Positions 24,691 through 37,589 of a stretch of DNA of 64,000 nt are shown here, piece by piece. The notes under the pieces are model-generated. The model was not told the origin of the DNA, searched no databases, and saw only the letters and a program-made list of their open reading frames with translations. The stretch's first letter is position 1. Each line of letters starts with the position of its first letter. The stretch comes from Lithospermum erythrorhizon. Its lineage: Eukaryota > Streptophyta > Magnoliopsida > Boraginales > Boraginaceae. Position numbers and translations under genes: made by a program. Location of the stretch: the NCBI GenBank assembly GCA_019722365.1, contig JADFUC010002035.1, positions 1 through 64,000 of the forward strand, written 5' to 3'.

Positions 24691-25860
24691 CAAACAGCAA
24701 CACTTTTCGTACACGTAACGTGCAATCTTCTTGGCACGCTCGTACCGTGGTACAAGGCAATCACCACCGTACGCATTAGTACAAAGGCAATCCTACCACT
24801 TTTCGTGCCGTTGTACAAGGCAACCACTAGCTAACCGACAGCAATCAACTTTTGATACATACATAAACATGCTCCTGACATCAACCGATACAACACATCG
24901 CGATGGAAGTAGAATTAATCTACTGCCGATGAGATAAATGCTAGCGCCTTGGCTGTATGGAAATAATAAGCGCCCGCCTAATTAGTCCAAGTGACATTTC
25001 CCGCTCACGCCTAATCACAAACGCGAAAATACAGTGCTAATTACTACAATCATAACTTACGTTTGGTTTTTAACTATCGACTTAATGATTATAGTTATCA
25101 ACAAACTCTGATGATAATATTACTACGGCGCATTTTTAACGACTAATAAAACAACAAAATTCCACACTAGATCTTCTAATAACGCCATTTACTCACCCCC
25201 GTTCCAGCACTTTGACAACTACAATCAATCAACAATCAGTTCCCCATGGTCGTCCATATATAATCAGCAGCAAATTCAAAACTTCAATTACGGTAAGCAC
25301 AAACCTAACTCATAATATTCCTCTTCCAATCGACATCAAAACATCTCACTTATACTCTAATAACTATCTGCAGATCGTAACATCGCAATATGAATTGCAG
25401 GAAGTTTGGGGAAAAGTCAACTAAAAGTCAACTCTGCCAGAAATCAACACGTTTGACCCCGGAAGATTGATTATAATCACCTCGAATCAGCAATCGAGCT
25501 TAGATGGAAACCTCACATACATTTTAAAGTCCCAAATCTCAAAATCTTAAAGTCAACAATATCAAACTTACACAGCATGATATCAGATTACCTTTCTTTT
25601 ACCTTGATGTGTAGAGGAATGTTGAGGAAGATAATAACCTTTTGTCTGTCTTGATCACAAAGAAATGGAAAATGAATTTCGAGAGAGGAAAGAATGGATT
25701 CGGCCTCGCATGGAAGAAGGGGATGGGTTTGTGTTTTGGATATGATGAAATGATGGGATAAGAGATATTTAGAATGACTTAAGTCTAGTTTGGTTGGACT
25801 GTTTCTCCACTTTCCGTGCCAAATCTCGATGAAATCAGATTTCAAATGTGTGTTATTCCG
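24691..25860 (-). repeat. LTR A, right part with hairpin array
   Basis: It carries several GTACAAGGCAA units (24710-24840), paired AAAAGTCAAC motifs near 25415-25435 and a TCTAGTTTGGTT stretch also present in LTR B near 27910. It stops at 25860, where LTR B starts with TGTAGTGACC; about 170 bp of the LTR end seem lost compared with LTR B. Confidence 0.55.
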
Positions 25861-28157
25861 TGTAGTGACCGCCTTGGTCATGAGGTTAGAATCAGTCCCA
25901 AATCTGGACACTAAGTCTGATCGATGGATGACTCAAATTTAAAATTGCTCTTGAAACAAATAATAAAATATACAACGAAAGAATAATTTTGAAAAGATCC
26001 ATACGTGTTGTTCCTACACAGCCAACACAACGTATCTCAGTACACAAATAATCGCTAGCGATAGAAAATCCAAACCACAGCCTTCTATAGACAGCAGACT
26101 AGTCAAACAAAATAATGAAATTGTGAAGATCAACTGCTACCGCCCATTTCACTTTCAAGCTCTGAGGACATCACTGAACTAGCCGGAGGCAGACAACACC
26201 ACACGTCAGCCTAGCAAGCTGGAAGGTACGCCCCATATGCCTTGATAGGGTGTAGGCTGAGAAGCTTAGTAAATATATCTCAAGAATGGGGGAACAACCT
26301 CCAATGTATAGTGTACCAAAGTAGTTGATATAAACATCTGATGAGTGAAGTAGTACATAATGTTGTTCAACTTATGATCTTAATATAACGTCATTCAACT
26401 TGATTTAGATACCCATCATTTGTATATTCATAAATTCGTCATAGCATAACCATTTAAAATAATGACGTGTGATAACATACGTGCATTTGAAAGCGCAATA
26501 ACACGCGCCTTGATCTCAGCCTTTGCCTCTATCGGCCCGGCAATGGCGGCATGGCGGCTCAACAGCTAATCAGGCTGATGCCTGATCTTCGACAACTTTA
26601 TCAACTCAACAACTCTAACAACCCTTTATGACTCAACCTTTCAGCAAACTTTATTCAGCTTAATCAACTGTGCTCGGTCGGACTTACAACTAATCGCATA
26701 TAATCAACCTCAACTGCGAGGAGAAACTTATGCGTCGACACTAAGCTATCAACTGAATCGTAGCGAAATAAACCGAAACCACGACTTGCCTCTTGAGGTA
26801 TAAGGCAAATACAGACAATCTGGCTCAGCAACTGTAAACTCTGTATACAACTCTTCCTATCTACGACTCGACATCACCTGCCAGCATTTTATCGACTCAG
26901 CGAGACTACGAGCTGGCAATGACTCAACCCGCAGCCCTTATTCAACATAACATTTAACTTACCAAAATCCCCATGCATCAATACAGCATATCAAGCAATC
27001 CAAGTAGTTAATGACGCAGGTGAAGATAGATACTCTACGCGGATTTAGCAAATAACCAGCGCCTAATTAGTCTGGCGTGTCTCTTCGCTCAACGCCTAAT
27101 CAAAACACCGAAGACCCTGGTCTCTACTATTATTAACAACTCATATAGTTGGCATCATCGACATAGCCATTTTAGTTGCAATTACGCAAGCTGCGGTGAA
27201 AGATTTCACAGCGAGTTAAACCAACTAATAAAGCGAAAACTTGACATCACATTTCCCCAGCGATGATCTCCGTCGCTCACTCAAAACATGCCGCGCTAAA
27301 CAAATTCTTCGGCCCAAAATCTTTTCCTAAACCCGATATATCCGCCATTCATCGCTAAATTCCAGCTACCCAAAACACTACTCACTTACCCAAGCTAAAA
27401 TTCATAATCTCTACCAACCACACAAGAGTGCACGTCAATAACACTACTCGAAACATCTCCCATTAAGTCCATTAACATACTTTTGAACTACTTTGAAGGT
27501 TTGTTGGGCGAATCAACCTGATCTAACTATAAGCTTCACACATATCAATACTAAAATCAACCGCCAATCACTCTACTCACAATATCAAGCTTAGATGTAA
27601 CATTCTACCATTTAAGTCTTAAAATCCCCGAATCTGAAATTCGACAAAGTCTCAAACTTATAACAATGGTCATATTTATGGCTCAAAATGTCAGCATTTG
27701 AAGAATAAAATCTATTACCGTGAATGATCAGTGAAGAACAGATTATTGGTGAATTGCAGCAAAGTTGACCAAGAAATTAAAAATCAGATTGGGAATTTAG
27801 AGTTATTACGACGATATTCCTTTGGGAAGAAGAAGAATGGTTAGGTATTTGGATAATGATAAAGTTAAGTGGGGTGGGTGCAGAATATTCCTAAGATTAA
27901 TTACAGGTCTAGTTTGGTTTTCGGTCTAGTTTTTAAATCTCGGTTTAATAACAACTGACCTCGAATATAAACTTAGGGTTCTACCCCAACTAATATTATA
28001 ATAATACGTATAGACAGATTGTGCGCCCCGAGGCATATGCCTTTCAAATCATCTCGTGATTCTCTGATACTATTCGAAATTATTGATATCATGTCTGGGT
28101 CCCTTTGACGATAAATACTAATTTAATAAAATAACTTAGGCGTATAGTTATTTGGAA
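25861..28157 (-). repeat. LTR B
   Basis: A block of about 2.3 kb matching LTR A from its TGTA end. The hairpin array is reduced to one or two units (GAGGTATAAGGCAA near 26798). It contains no gene. The right end meets the resumed Athila-like LTR. Confidence 0.55.
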
Positions 28158-28600
28158 TTATTCTTTCTTTGGGGTTTTGAAGTAGCCTTGGCGATTAACT
28201 ATCGGTTACGTTATTATAAATGCATAAATTAATCATTAACTTAATTTGATTTGATTGTTTTAGAATTTGTGGCTTGTTCCTTTTTATGAAATCACGAGTA
28301 TAACCTAGGTCTCATGAAATATGAAGGCATAACATTAGATCAACATTCAATTGAATAGTAGGTTGTTATCTACGGAAATGCTCCCAACCCACATGAATTG
28401 GTTCTTCATTCCTTAAAGCAGGTTTTAGCTAATTAATTTCACTAGTGACATGAATTAATTAAAACTAGGAACTCTTTCGATGAACCCCACAGAACCCGAG
28501 CCAGTGCATGCCGAGACTAACAGAAGAAATTGGACACAGTGTTGGAATGCAAATCTCTGATCCGGGGTAGAGAATATTACTTGTAACGCCCACGCCCGAC
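28158..28600 (+). repeat. 3' LTR of Athila-like element, resumed part
   Basis: CTTTCTTTGGGGTTTTGAAG and TAGCCTTGGCG followed by TTGATTTGATTGTTTT match 15665-15735 of the 5' LTR. The part beyond 28260 has no 5' counterpart because that was deleted, so the right end is only estimated. Confidence 0.65.
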
Positions 28601-31600
28601 TCTGCCGTTGATGCGTTAGTAGACTTGATGTGCGACCTCACAAACCACCACAGGTCTCAGCACGTTTCGTCCTCGCTCGCGTGCTCCTTGGGAAATTTAG
28701 GATAATTTATCGAGCAAGCCATCGACACAATGCCAGGGCCAAGTCTTTATCTCCCGGTCTGCGAAAGTCTCACCGGGACACCTCTGCAGGCATAGGAGCC
28801 ACCTACAGAATCTCACATGATGTGCGGTCTGGATGTGTTGGCTCCAGGCGTTGATGTTTAAGTGGGGAGGTTGTAATACCACATAAAAAAACTGTTGTGT
28901 GTGTGCAATGCGATATGTTTGATATGATTTGATTGATCCCCTCGTACCACAAGATGCATCTTTTGGCTTCATCTCATAAGAACCCCAATCATTAAGCGTG
29001 TAACATGGAGATGATACAGGATGGTAACCTATTGAGGATTTCTCGGTGACACGTGGTGAGGACAAAAGCGTCTTTGGAAAGATCGTGGTGGTTTGTGTGA
29101 GGCGATCCATCGAATCTAATAGCGTGCCGACCAGGTCTGGCGATGGCGTTACATTGCTGTTAGGTGGAAGTCGATACCCTTGGTAATCCTTTTAGCCGCC
29201 AGTTTATCTACCCAATTTGGTTTGGTTTTATTAGTTTATTCTGATGATTTCAATACACTGGTTCAACGTAATTCCATTATTTAAATTAATAGATCTTGAT
29301 GGATTAGACCTTGCTTGAACTAGCTATTACTACTCTGTTCGTACTCTTCTGCAGAGATATGTGTTCGTCATAAAACATTGTAATTATAAATAAGTATCAA
29401 ATAAGATAACAAAGGCAAATTAAATATAGCGATACAAACTATTTCCAACAACTAGGTAATACTAGACATGAATCAAAAATTTAAATTCTATTATTCAGAT
29501 GCATTCCGTCGGTCTTGTGTGCTCAGACACGACCCTTATTCTGTCTCATTTATATCTTCATATTTTGTTTGAATCTCGGCGTCTCTTCTAGTACACATAT
29601 AGTATCTTCCATTCTTGGAAGGATTATTACATATCTATAGAACTTGTGTTAATTACCTGAGAAAATTAAGAAAAAAAAATTAAGAATTTTAGGTAGTTTT
29701 TGTAGAGAGAAAAAAGAAAACCTCACTTGTAGAGAGAGTCATAAGATGCAAATGAACTCAAAAAATTTTGAGGGTGAAATTTTAGAAGGGCAATTTTGGA
29801 AAACAAAGTTGGGGTACTGTATATAGGTACCGTATATAGCATTTGCATTTTTAATACATACAAATACCTTTTTTCCAAAATTATTTTCAAAAGATGTATA
29901 TATTATTTAGCGCGATAGGCTTGGCAGTATATGAGTGACTCCAGGCATGGAAATACTCCGTAAACGACAAGGAGGAATGGGAAGGAGGAAGTTATCTGTT
30001 TCTGTTTGTCTTGAAATTGTAAACAAAACCATCTGATATGCTCATCCGAATATATTAGTTGGATTATCCTAATCTTGTTGATATCTGCAGCATTGAAAAG
30101 CGAGCCACCGCTATGAAACTTCAATCCATCTCACCAAGTAAAATAGAAAAAGAAAAACGCATGAGGATGTATACGTGAACACGTATTATATGCGTCTCAC
30201 AATACGCATTCTGTTGTAGAAATAGTAGTACTCCGTATTTTGTTTGGGTCAATTAACAATATTATACACAAACATCAATATTAGTAGTAGCGTATAACAT
30301 TCGGTTGGTGGCGTCTAATGCTCATCGTTCTTACCTCGATGGGGTGTGGTCTCGCTACTAGTACATCCGTACGAGCATAATTGCATGATATGATTAATAG
30401 TAAATTTGATCTATATATTACCATAGAAGATGATGGTAGAATTAATGCAAGATTTGAAAAGAAATAAACAGTTAAGAGATTTTTCGGTGGTACTTGATAT
30501 TTAATTTGGGTATTCACGAGGAAGGCCTATAAATCTCCTATAATAGCTACTGCAATCTGGTCTGGTGATAATTGAGGTAATACTAATAAACCCAAACCAT
30601 TGTCATTTGGTCTGAATGACTAAAAACTAAGACCTTTTTATGGTATTTTAAGTCTGGAATATTAAAAATAAAACTATTTTATGAAGTATTGAGGGCTTTC
30701 GACTTTAGATATCGGAGTTTTGCACAACTCAAATTAAAGACATTTCCAACAAATCTCCACATTGACTTGAATCGTTCTCCCGAATGCATTAATTAGAAAG
30801 CGGATCCTCCCAAAAAAGCAGGATAATCCAAAATTTGCGGATGTGCCACTGATGTGCTTAGATGTGCCATCATGAATGCCAAATGAGCCAGGCTATCGCG
30901 GATGTACAAGAAATTGCGGATACACCATAAATGACATATGTGGCTCTGCACCATTTGTTGCCCTCAGTGACTAAGAACTTGAACTTGTTGAGCAAGTTCA
31001 GCAATGTTGTGAACTTGTATAGAACTTGGCTTAGTAAACTATGTGACATGGTTGTCTCTGGTGCCTTTGTCTCACATGATTCTCCTACCGATATAAATGA
31101 TGCTTAATTCTGATATTATTTTCTGCATGATGAACTTGATCCTTGGTTAAGCACTGTTGCACTGAGTTAGCTCAATACAGAGCTTTAGATGTGTAGCCTC
31201 CCAGTCATTGGCCAATCCTTTCAACCAAATCCCACTCTGCCATGACTTATCAGGCAAATGTCGCAGCAGTAGTGAACAAAAGTCACTTCCAGATTGCAAG
31301 TAGCACTCACTACTCGCATGAGAACAACAAAGAGTGAACACACCATGATGCGTGATCTTAATTGTCCATGTCTCCACCATGCTTGAGAATCGAATATCCG
31401 ATGTCTAAATGCGTTATCGCGCTTCATAGCAGAGGACCCAGCATCGGATGTGCCTCGAGATATCTAAATGTCCTTTACATTTGCTTTAATCTTCATTTCA
31501 GGGCTACTGTGAATAGTAACAGCATTGACGGCGTATTATGCAGAATCAGGTTTCACATGCCGCTGGAATTATGGACATATCCATGTAGAGTCTTGTCTAT

Positions 31601-32440
31601 TATTATTAATCTCAACATTACGAAAAATCTAATATTGAATTTAATGATCCCCAGATGATCTTTGGAGGCTTCTTTCCCCGCCACTCTTGCTGGGATATGA
31701 ATGCAGTTTTGAAGCTGGCTTGTAGGCGGATCTCTGCGGCGCCCGAAACATCTGTGAGAAAGAAGAATTGCGATTGCACGTCAGGCGAAGAAAGGAAAAT
31801 GATGACTGATAATAAGCTATCTGGCGACCCCAAGCCATGCGAGATCCAAAAACATGATGCTCTTGGTGACGGTTTTACTACTTTGGAAGGTGAGCTATTT
31901 TGATCTACGCTCAAAAAGCTACGGCGCTTTGAGGCTGATCCATGTCAGACAACCAAGAAGGTGGATGACTGAGCCGCTAAGGTAAAATCTAGACATGTCT
32001 TCCTCAGCCAAGTCAAAGGGCTTTTAGTCTGTTGATCTACTTAGAGTTCATTTGGACTCTGAAGACCATTTCTTAGCAAAAATAGGGACTTACATTCAAA
32101 ATATCACGAAAAATGGTTTGCTCCTTGGATCTTTCCAGCCTTTGCTCCATTTCGGAAGAAAGAAGAAGAAGAAGAAGGCCTTCTCTGACACGCCAATGCC
32201 CCGCTCTTGTTCTTCTCGACTTATTGACTTGTACTTTTGTATTTTCTTGGCTAATTTTAAGAACACTTATTTACCATGTTATTTCAGACACTTGCCCAGA
32301 CATTCATACATAATATCAAACGCTTCATTATTTACCTTTTTAAGTTATAAAGTTAAACTAGTTTGCCACGTTTATTCTGAGGATGTATCCCTTGTTGTCG
32401 ATATTGCTTTTTATTTATTCTGATATCTTATAGGATTACG
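28601..32440. other. No gene recognised
   Basis: A mix of short unrelated pieces. The part at 28620-28860 is GC-richer. CAACAAATCTCCACATTGACTTGAATCGTTC near 30748, in the style of copia LTR ends, is only weakly supported. Short ORFs (for example 28697-29110 minus, 31618-31914 minus, 32052-32423 plus) overlap on both strands and match nothing known to me. Confidence 0.4.
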
Positions 32441-33929
32441 ACTTATGCACCTTCCCCGGCTATTGTCCAAGCTGTTTTGGCGGTGAAATCGCGAGGATAA
32501 ACCTCACGAGGCACCCGTTGGTTGTTGATTAACCAACGGTTGCCTCTGAACAACTTTATTCTTAATGGTTTGTAAGCAATTATGAACTATTTTATAATAT
32601 GATGATGATTTTCATGGTACCATTAGTTCTTTGTAGTGTTTTCCGCATAATTTTAACAAGTCATAGGAGATAAAAACCACTTTTTATTAATGGTTTACTC
32701 TTGAAAATGTAACTGCCTTCTTAGGGAAGATCTGTGACCACTGGGGTGATTACACATAATATTTGCATAGCTTAGATGCATGCCAAGTTCGAGGAACCGT
32801 TTTCGCATCTAAGTCTTATAGCTCATATGTGCTTGGTCATGCTTTCTTCGGCCAGTGCAAAGTTCCTTCTATTTTGGACTCAACTTACTCTGTTCTCTAG
32901 GTTGGCTTGCTGAACCTAACTTCTGATACTAGTGCTTCATAATGTGAAATTGGCGGTTTTTAACCCTTCGGTTGTATGTCCGAGCCATGAGTTGTTTGTG
33001 TTTAGAGAGTCTACTCAGGGCTTGATGCTTAATTAATTACCAAGTTGAGATCTGTCTGGCTAGCGGTCATTCTTTTCTTATTCAAATCCGATCACGCACA
33101 TGTGGGTAGACTGCTTGCCCAGTGTAGACCTATACGTAGGTAAAACAAAACCATTCCATAAACGAGGCTAAAGGAGCTGCTCGAGTCGCCTAATTGGGTG
33201 TAGAGCGAATAGACCATAACACTGTTGGTAATTCCTCTATCCAACTTCCCCCTCCTTTGCCAGTTTGGAGTATATTTTTCTTGACTCCTTTGAAGATGAT
33301 GCGGTTTTCATCCATTCACTTGGGGTGAAATATGTTAGAACTGGGGAAATTGATGCCGATCCCCAGGTACTCAGTGATAAACATGAAACTAAGGATCATT
33401 GTCGACACGGTGACCAGGGGATTACAAACCAGCGTGAGGATTTTTTATAGGAATTATGGCGTCCTCGCTTTGTTCTTCTTGAGACGTTTCTTTTCTGGAT
33501 GAATTAGGCTCCTCCATCCCCCACGAGGTCGATTCCCCGCATAAGCGAATGGGATGGGGCTTTTATTTAAGGAAGTGGGGTTGAAGTTAGGTATCACGGG
33601 GGGCATTTCCCGTCCGATGACAAGCGTCCGACTGCTTGACATAGCGGTTGCGTCTTTGACGTAGGCCGATAGTATCGCTCACAGTAGCATGGTATTTAAG
33701 ATAGCATCGATGTGACTTCCACTTTCGCTCTTAAATATTTACGGTAACAACGGTTATTAGCGGGTTAACAAGGAATGATCCCAGTAACTTTTGTATAATT
33801 CACGCCCGATATATCGATATTTGAAGCTTCGTTGATATTGCCTTCTTAGCCTCTTGGTTGTCCATTGACGATACCCGCTGTGTGAGTACTTAATTATAGT
33901 TCCTCAGATTACAATTTGATCTTGCTACC
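32441..33929 (-). other. Probable downstream part of Ty3-gypsy element
   Basis: On the minus strand this lies downstream of an RNase H remnant, where integrase is expected. Near 33500-33560 a GGGGAATCGACCTCGTGGGG block could be the GIDLVG motif of integrase, but most of the stretch is unreadable. Confidence 0.3.
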
Positions 33930-34335
33930 TCTTGATGACTTCTCCCTTATAAGCAGGTTGGTCACGGACTTCAATGTACACCCCTTCTGGTAACTCGTTG
34001 TAAAGGTTGTAGGAAGCACAAACAGATAAATCGCTTGACTCTTGGAATATATTCGAATATGATCAGCTTAAACCTTTGAGATATCTCCACTGCCTTGGCG
34101 TGGTATCTCATTAGAGTTTCATTTTTTACCCAGCTGCATCCTCGAATGGAATCTCTGGGTTTAGATCTTTAATGTAATCAAGTATCATGACCTCGTACTA
34201 CATTTCATTGTTAGTTGCAGGAAAACTGAACCGCGTGGTATATTCCATCGTCTCCTCTTGAGGTCCCCGAAATAGGTACTCCACACTTTTTGTTCCTTGA
34301 TCATTGCGAGCTCCATCCACAAACAATATCGATCG
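33930..34335 (-). pseudogene. Tat-like Ty3-gypsy RNase H remnant
   Basis: The minus strand from 34325 reads FVDGARNDQGTKSVEYLF, RGPQEETMEYTTRFSF, PATNNEM, a stop, then YEVM. This is the archetypal RNase H start of Tat/Ogre-type elements (VDGA.N..G....L..P.....EY..RF.F.ATNNEAEYEA). Further down, 33940-34100 gives YHAKAVEISQRFKLIIFEYI and PR, the F....IPR segment at the RNase H end. It has at least one stop and several substitutions in conserved places, so it is dead. Confidence 0.8.
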
Positions 34336-36609
34336 GGTTGGAGTGCAGCCTTGTGTGGTGAATTTGGCGGTGCCGAGTTGTGCGTTCGGTTTATAAAGTC
34401 CGCTAGTAGCGTGCTCTATGGCTAGTCTGAGTAGGTATGATGCTCTCGACTGCAGCTTAACTCCTTGGCCCTAGATGATTAGCTTTAAGGGTTGATCAGT
34501 CACCACTTGTATCGGGTGCGACTCAAAATAAACGCTAAAGCTTCTATTTGAGATTATCTAGAGCCGCTAAACTCTATTATGGGATACCTTTCCTCATCCC
34601 TCCAACATATCGGTTTTCTAGATGCCTTCCAGCAATGACAACATCGGATATGGCCCAGTATATTTGCAACCGTTCTTTGGTTTGGTCGCGACAACAATTT
34701 TATTTGATGTCTTTCAATTCTTCTAGCTTTAATATATTATTTATCAGTAATTCTCTTTTGACATCGTCTAGATTTGAAAAATGGAAAATTTCTTTTGCCA
34801 GACTTGGATATAAAGCGATTAAGGACAGCAAGACATCCTGTTAACTTTTGTACTTCCTTGTAACTATTGGGTGGCTTCATCCCCAATAAATTCCTCTATT
34901 AATGAGTTTGAAACAATTCATGTCTGGGTGCTGACCCATGAAACAACATAAGTTTAGACTTTAGCACCATGTGGTTTTCAGACCAGCAGCTGTCTTTAAT
35001 AAATATATCTTGCTTTCATTTGGGAGTTTACCATCCGTTGGTGGTCGTTCTTCAATCAAGCAAATACTTCAACAATGAAGTCGTGTTAAAATTATGGTTT
35101 TCTAATTCACCAGGACATTGGTTGATCTGTCACAACTTCAGCAGTCTTAGATGTCCATGCCATTGAGATATAAAATATCCCTCAAGTCAGGCCACATCTT
35201 AATTCTCATATCAAAACTAACTTGGTGTTGATCAACGATAAAGATTGAAGGTTCTCTAAATAAGTCTGTTTCTTTTCTCTCTCTTTCTTTTGGCAGTTGT
35301 GTCATCATCTTGGCTTTTTGTGTTTATCTCCATATAATTTTTCCTACTCCATTTCCTAGAAAGCCCATTATATGATGGTCCTCAATGTGACACAGGCTTC
35401 ATTTATTGCATGCCTTCATGGCTCCACGTGGCATTTATGGGTGGCACATGAATCATGTTAATAGTGTGGAAGCGATTGTGTAGACTCAGGAGCTTCATTA
35501 TTGAAGGGTGCTCACCGTATAATATATCCACGGAGCGCACAGCCATGAAATTAAATAAATTAGGAATTTATTAGGTACAGAGTTAATAATAACTAGTTGA
35601 TGCACAGCTCTTCTTTGGAATTATCTTACTCGAAGCCCGGTTGGTTGATTAAATATGCCTCTCTTCCAGGCGTAGTTCTTTGCGGAATTGCATGAATCGT
35701 CACCTCTTGCTTGATTCAAGCTGATAGTGCGACTTTCTGTGGGATTGTCCAGCTAGGTTCCCGCTTCCCCGTGAACTCTTTCAAGTATAAATTGGACAAC
35801 AAATTAAATTCTTGCCCTAGTTGATATTGACTTATTGGATTCACCATTTTAATGATTCCGTGCACGCCTCCTCCATAATAGGCCAAAATCAAGGCATTTT
35901 TATGATCTATGGGTTCAAAACTCTACGGGTGTGGATAGCTTGACATCAATCCCATTAAGGATGATAGGCACTGAGGAATACGAGGCAGTGAAAATTGGTA
36001 GTTTTCATTGCTCAAACAATATAACAGACCATATAATTCATAGTAGATCATTATATTATGATCTCTTTGAATTCTCTCCAAAACCAATTGCCCGTATGTT
36101 AGCATGACAAAATGCCTTTTCTTATTTATTTAACCAGTTTGGTTAGCGGGGATGTCATTATATCGCTTTTGGTAACACTTTAAGGTTTCGTTGGGACCTT
36201 GTTGGATGTCATTAATGTCTCTCTATAAATGATATCAGTGCAACCATTGAATCTATGGTGACAGGCCATGCCGATGTGCAGAATAATGACTATGGAGAAA
36301 AACACTCTGTGGATCGATGAAATAATTATACGGGTCCCATTGTTCCGTTATATTGATTGAAATAAATCACTGATAGAGATATCCATCCAGTGAATTTTCT
36401 TTGTTATCTGAATCTGGAGGCCTCGCTACTCGGAGAAGATTCACCTTATGCAGTGTGTTATGTGTATGGCGAGATGGTGTTATATGATTCTTCTCTGTTT
36501 AATTGCTCATTGACCCGCCTTTGTATTTATTTCATTAGTAGGCTGTTTCAGGCAGTGAAAATCTGATCCGCTGAAATAATGATATAATGAGACTTTCTAT
36601 TCACAGGAC
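34336..36609. other. Unrecognised stretch upstream of RNase H remnant
   Basis: On the minus strand this is where RT and protease of the same Ty3-gypsy element should be, but I could not read their motifs. Plus-strand frames at 34548-34844 and 34969-35166 are short and match nothing known. Confidence 0.3.
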
Positions 36610-37210
36610 TTTGAGGGTGTTTATTCAGATTTGACCAAAAATAAGTTAAAGAAGTGTTTAGCTAAGTTTTTGCTTTTTACTGCAACTTATAAGTTGAAAT
36701 CAACTTATAAGTTGAAATAAAATAAAAATGCCAATCACAACTTTTTTGACTTTTTTGCTCGACTTATAAGTTAGTTGACCAAGTAATTTACTTAATTACC
36801 CTCAATGTTTAACTTTATACCTTATTTATCCTTCATTTATAATTTTTAGTTATACCAACTTTTTAGCATTTTACTCTTTATTGAAAAAAGTAATAAATAA
36901 ATAAATATTATATTTTTAGTCACAAAATAAGTTTTTATTTATTGTTGTACAATATATCTTAAGGAGTTCTAATTTATTAATATCATAAAGATTAAAAAAA
37001 AGTGATATATAAATCACGATGTCATATAAGTCATTTACATTTTTTTTTGCAACATAAGTTATTGTTATCACGACATGTAAAATAAAATCTCATTATAAGT
37101 TATATTGTAGAAAAAGCCGAGTCCCAAATAAATTTAATAAAATATGATGACCTCCTTTATAAGTTGTTAATAGCTTATAAGTTAAAAAAAAATGGCATAG
37201 CATATATTTG
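36610..37210. mobile_element. hAT-MITE-like AT-rich element
   Basis: This AT-rich stretch opens with GGGTGTTTATTCAG and is full of CTTATAAG palindromes: CAACTTATAAGTTGAAAT twice in tandem near 36687-36720, again near 36760, and TTATAAGTTG...GCTTATAAGTT near 37158-37180. Such composition is typical of plant hAT-derived MITEs. Terminal inverted repeats and target duplication are not clear. It ends about 200 bp upstream of the ICL TATA box. Confidence 0.4.
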
Positions 37211-37422
37211 GTTTTTTAGTTGTCGTTTAGTGACTAGCATAAATTAGAAAAAAGTAAAATAGTCAAAGAAAATGTAAAATAAACAAATAGATTTAGAACT
37301 GGTTGGTTGTTTATTTTAGAGAAAAAAGTAGTAAAAAATTACATTGAAATGTGAAGCATGTGATTTATTATGCTAAGCGATAATTATAAAAATATTATAA
37401 AAGGAGGAATAATATGAGCTAG

Positions 37423-37430
37423 TATATATA
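37423..37430 (+). promoter_or_regulatory. ICL: Candidate TATA box of isocitrate lyase gene
   Basis: TATATATA in the context GCTAGTATATATAACATT lies about 160 bp upstream of the end of coding exon 1. A start of transcription near 37455-37460 would give a leader of about 130 bases. Support is motif and position only. Confidence 0.45.
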
Positions 37431-37589
37431 ACATTTTATTTTATTATATAATATATCTATTTTCATGGCTTCTCTCGTCAGCATTGTTTCTCTCATCTAT
37501 CATTTCTTTATTTTTTTTTACATTTTACAAGTAAAAAGAATTATCTTTGTTCCTAGTGGGGTTCCATTTCATCTCTTTCGGTACCTTCG

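Larger units (their letters stand above)
21388..28157 (-). mobile_element. Nested insertion: tandem LTRs in reverse orientation
   Basis: The insert splits the Athila-like 3' LTR. TTTAT and ATTAT flank it, a plausible decayed 5-bp target duplication. It consists of two related blocks. LTR A begins at 21388 and LTR B at 25861; both open TGTA and share AGGTTAG and TCGATGGATGACTCA about 70 bp in. The plus strand is A/C-rich, the mirror image of the T/G-rich copies, so the element lies on the minus strand. No gag-pol sequence separates the two LTRs. Confidence 0.65.
15193..28600 (+). mobile_element. Athila/Tat-like Ty3-gypsy element with nested insertions
   Basis: A plus-strand LTR retrotransposon. 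Both LTRs begin TGATTAGCGAATATTT (15193 and 20883), preceded at the 3' end by a GTGTGAGGGC purine-rich tract, the likely polypurine tract. Inside are RNase H and integrase remnants and a long non-coding 3' stretch, as in Athila/Tat elements. Gag, protease and RT are missing. The 3' LTR is broken at 21388 by a 6.8-kb insertion and resumes at about 28158. The right edge (about 28600) is uncertain. Confidence 0.75.

Noticed and set aside
28620..28860. Possible Cassandra TRIM with 5S rRNA-like LTR (GTGCTCCTTGGGAAATTTAGGA)
   Set aside because: Only a short resemblance; the 5S internal control boxes could not be found.
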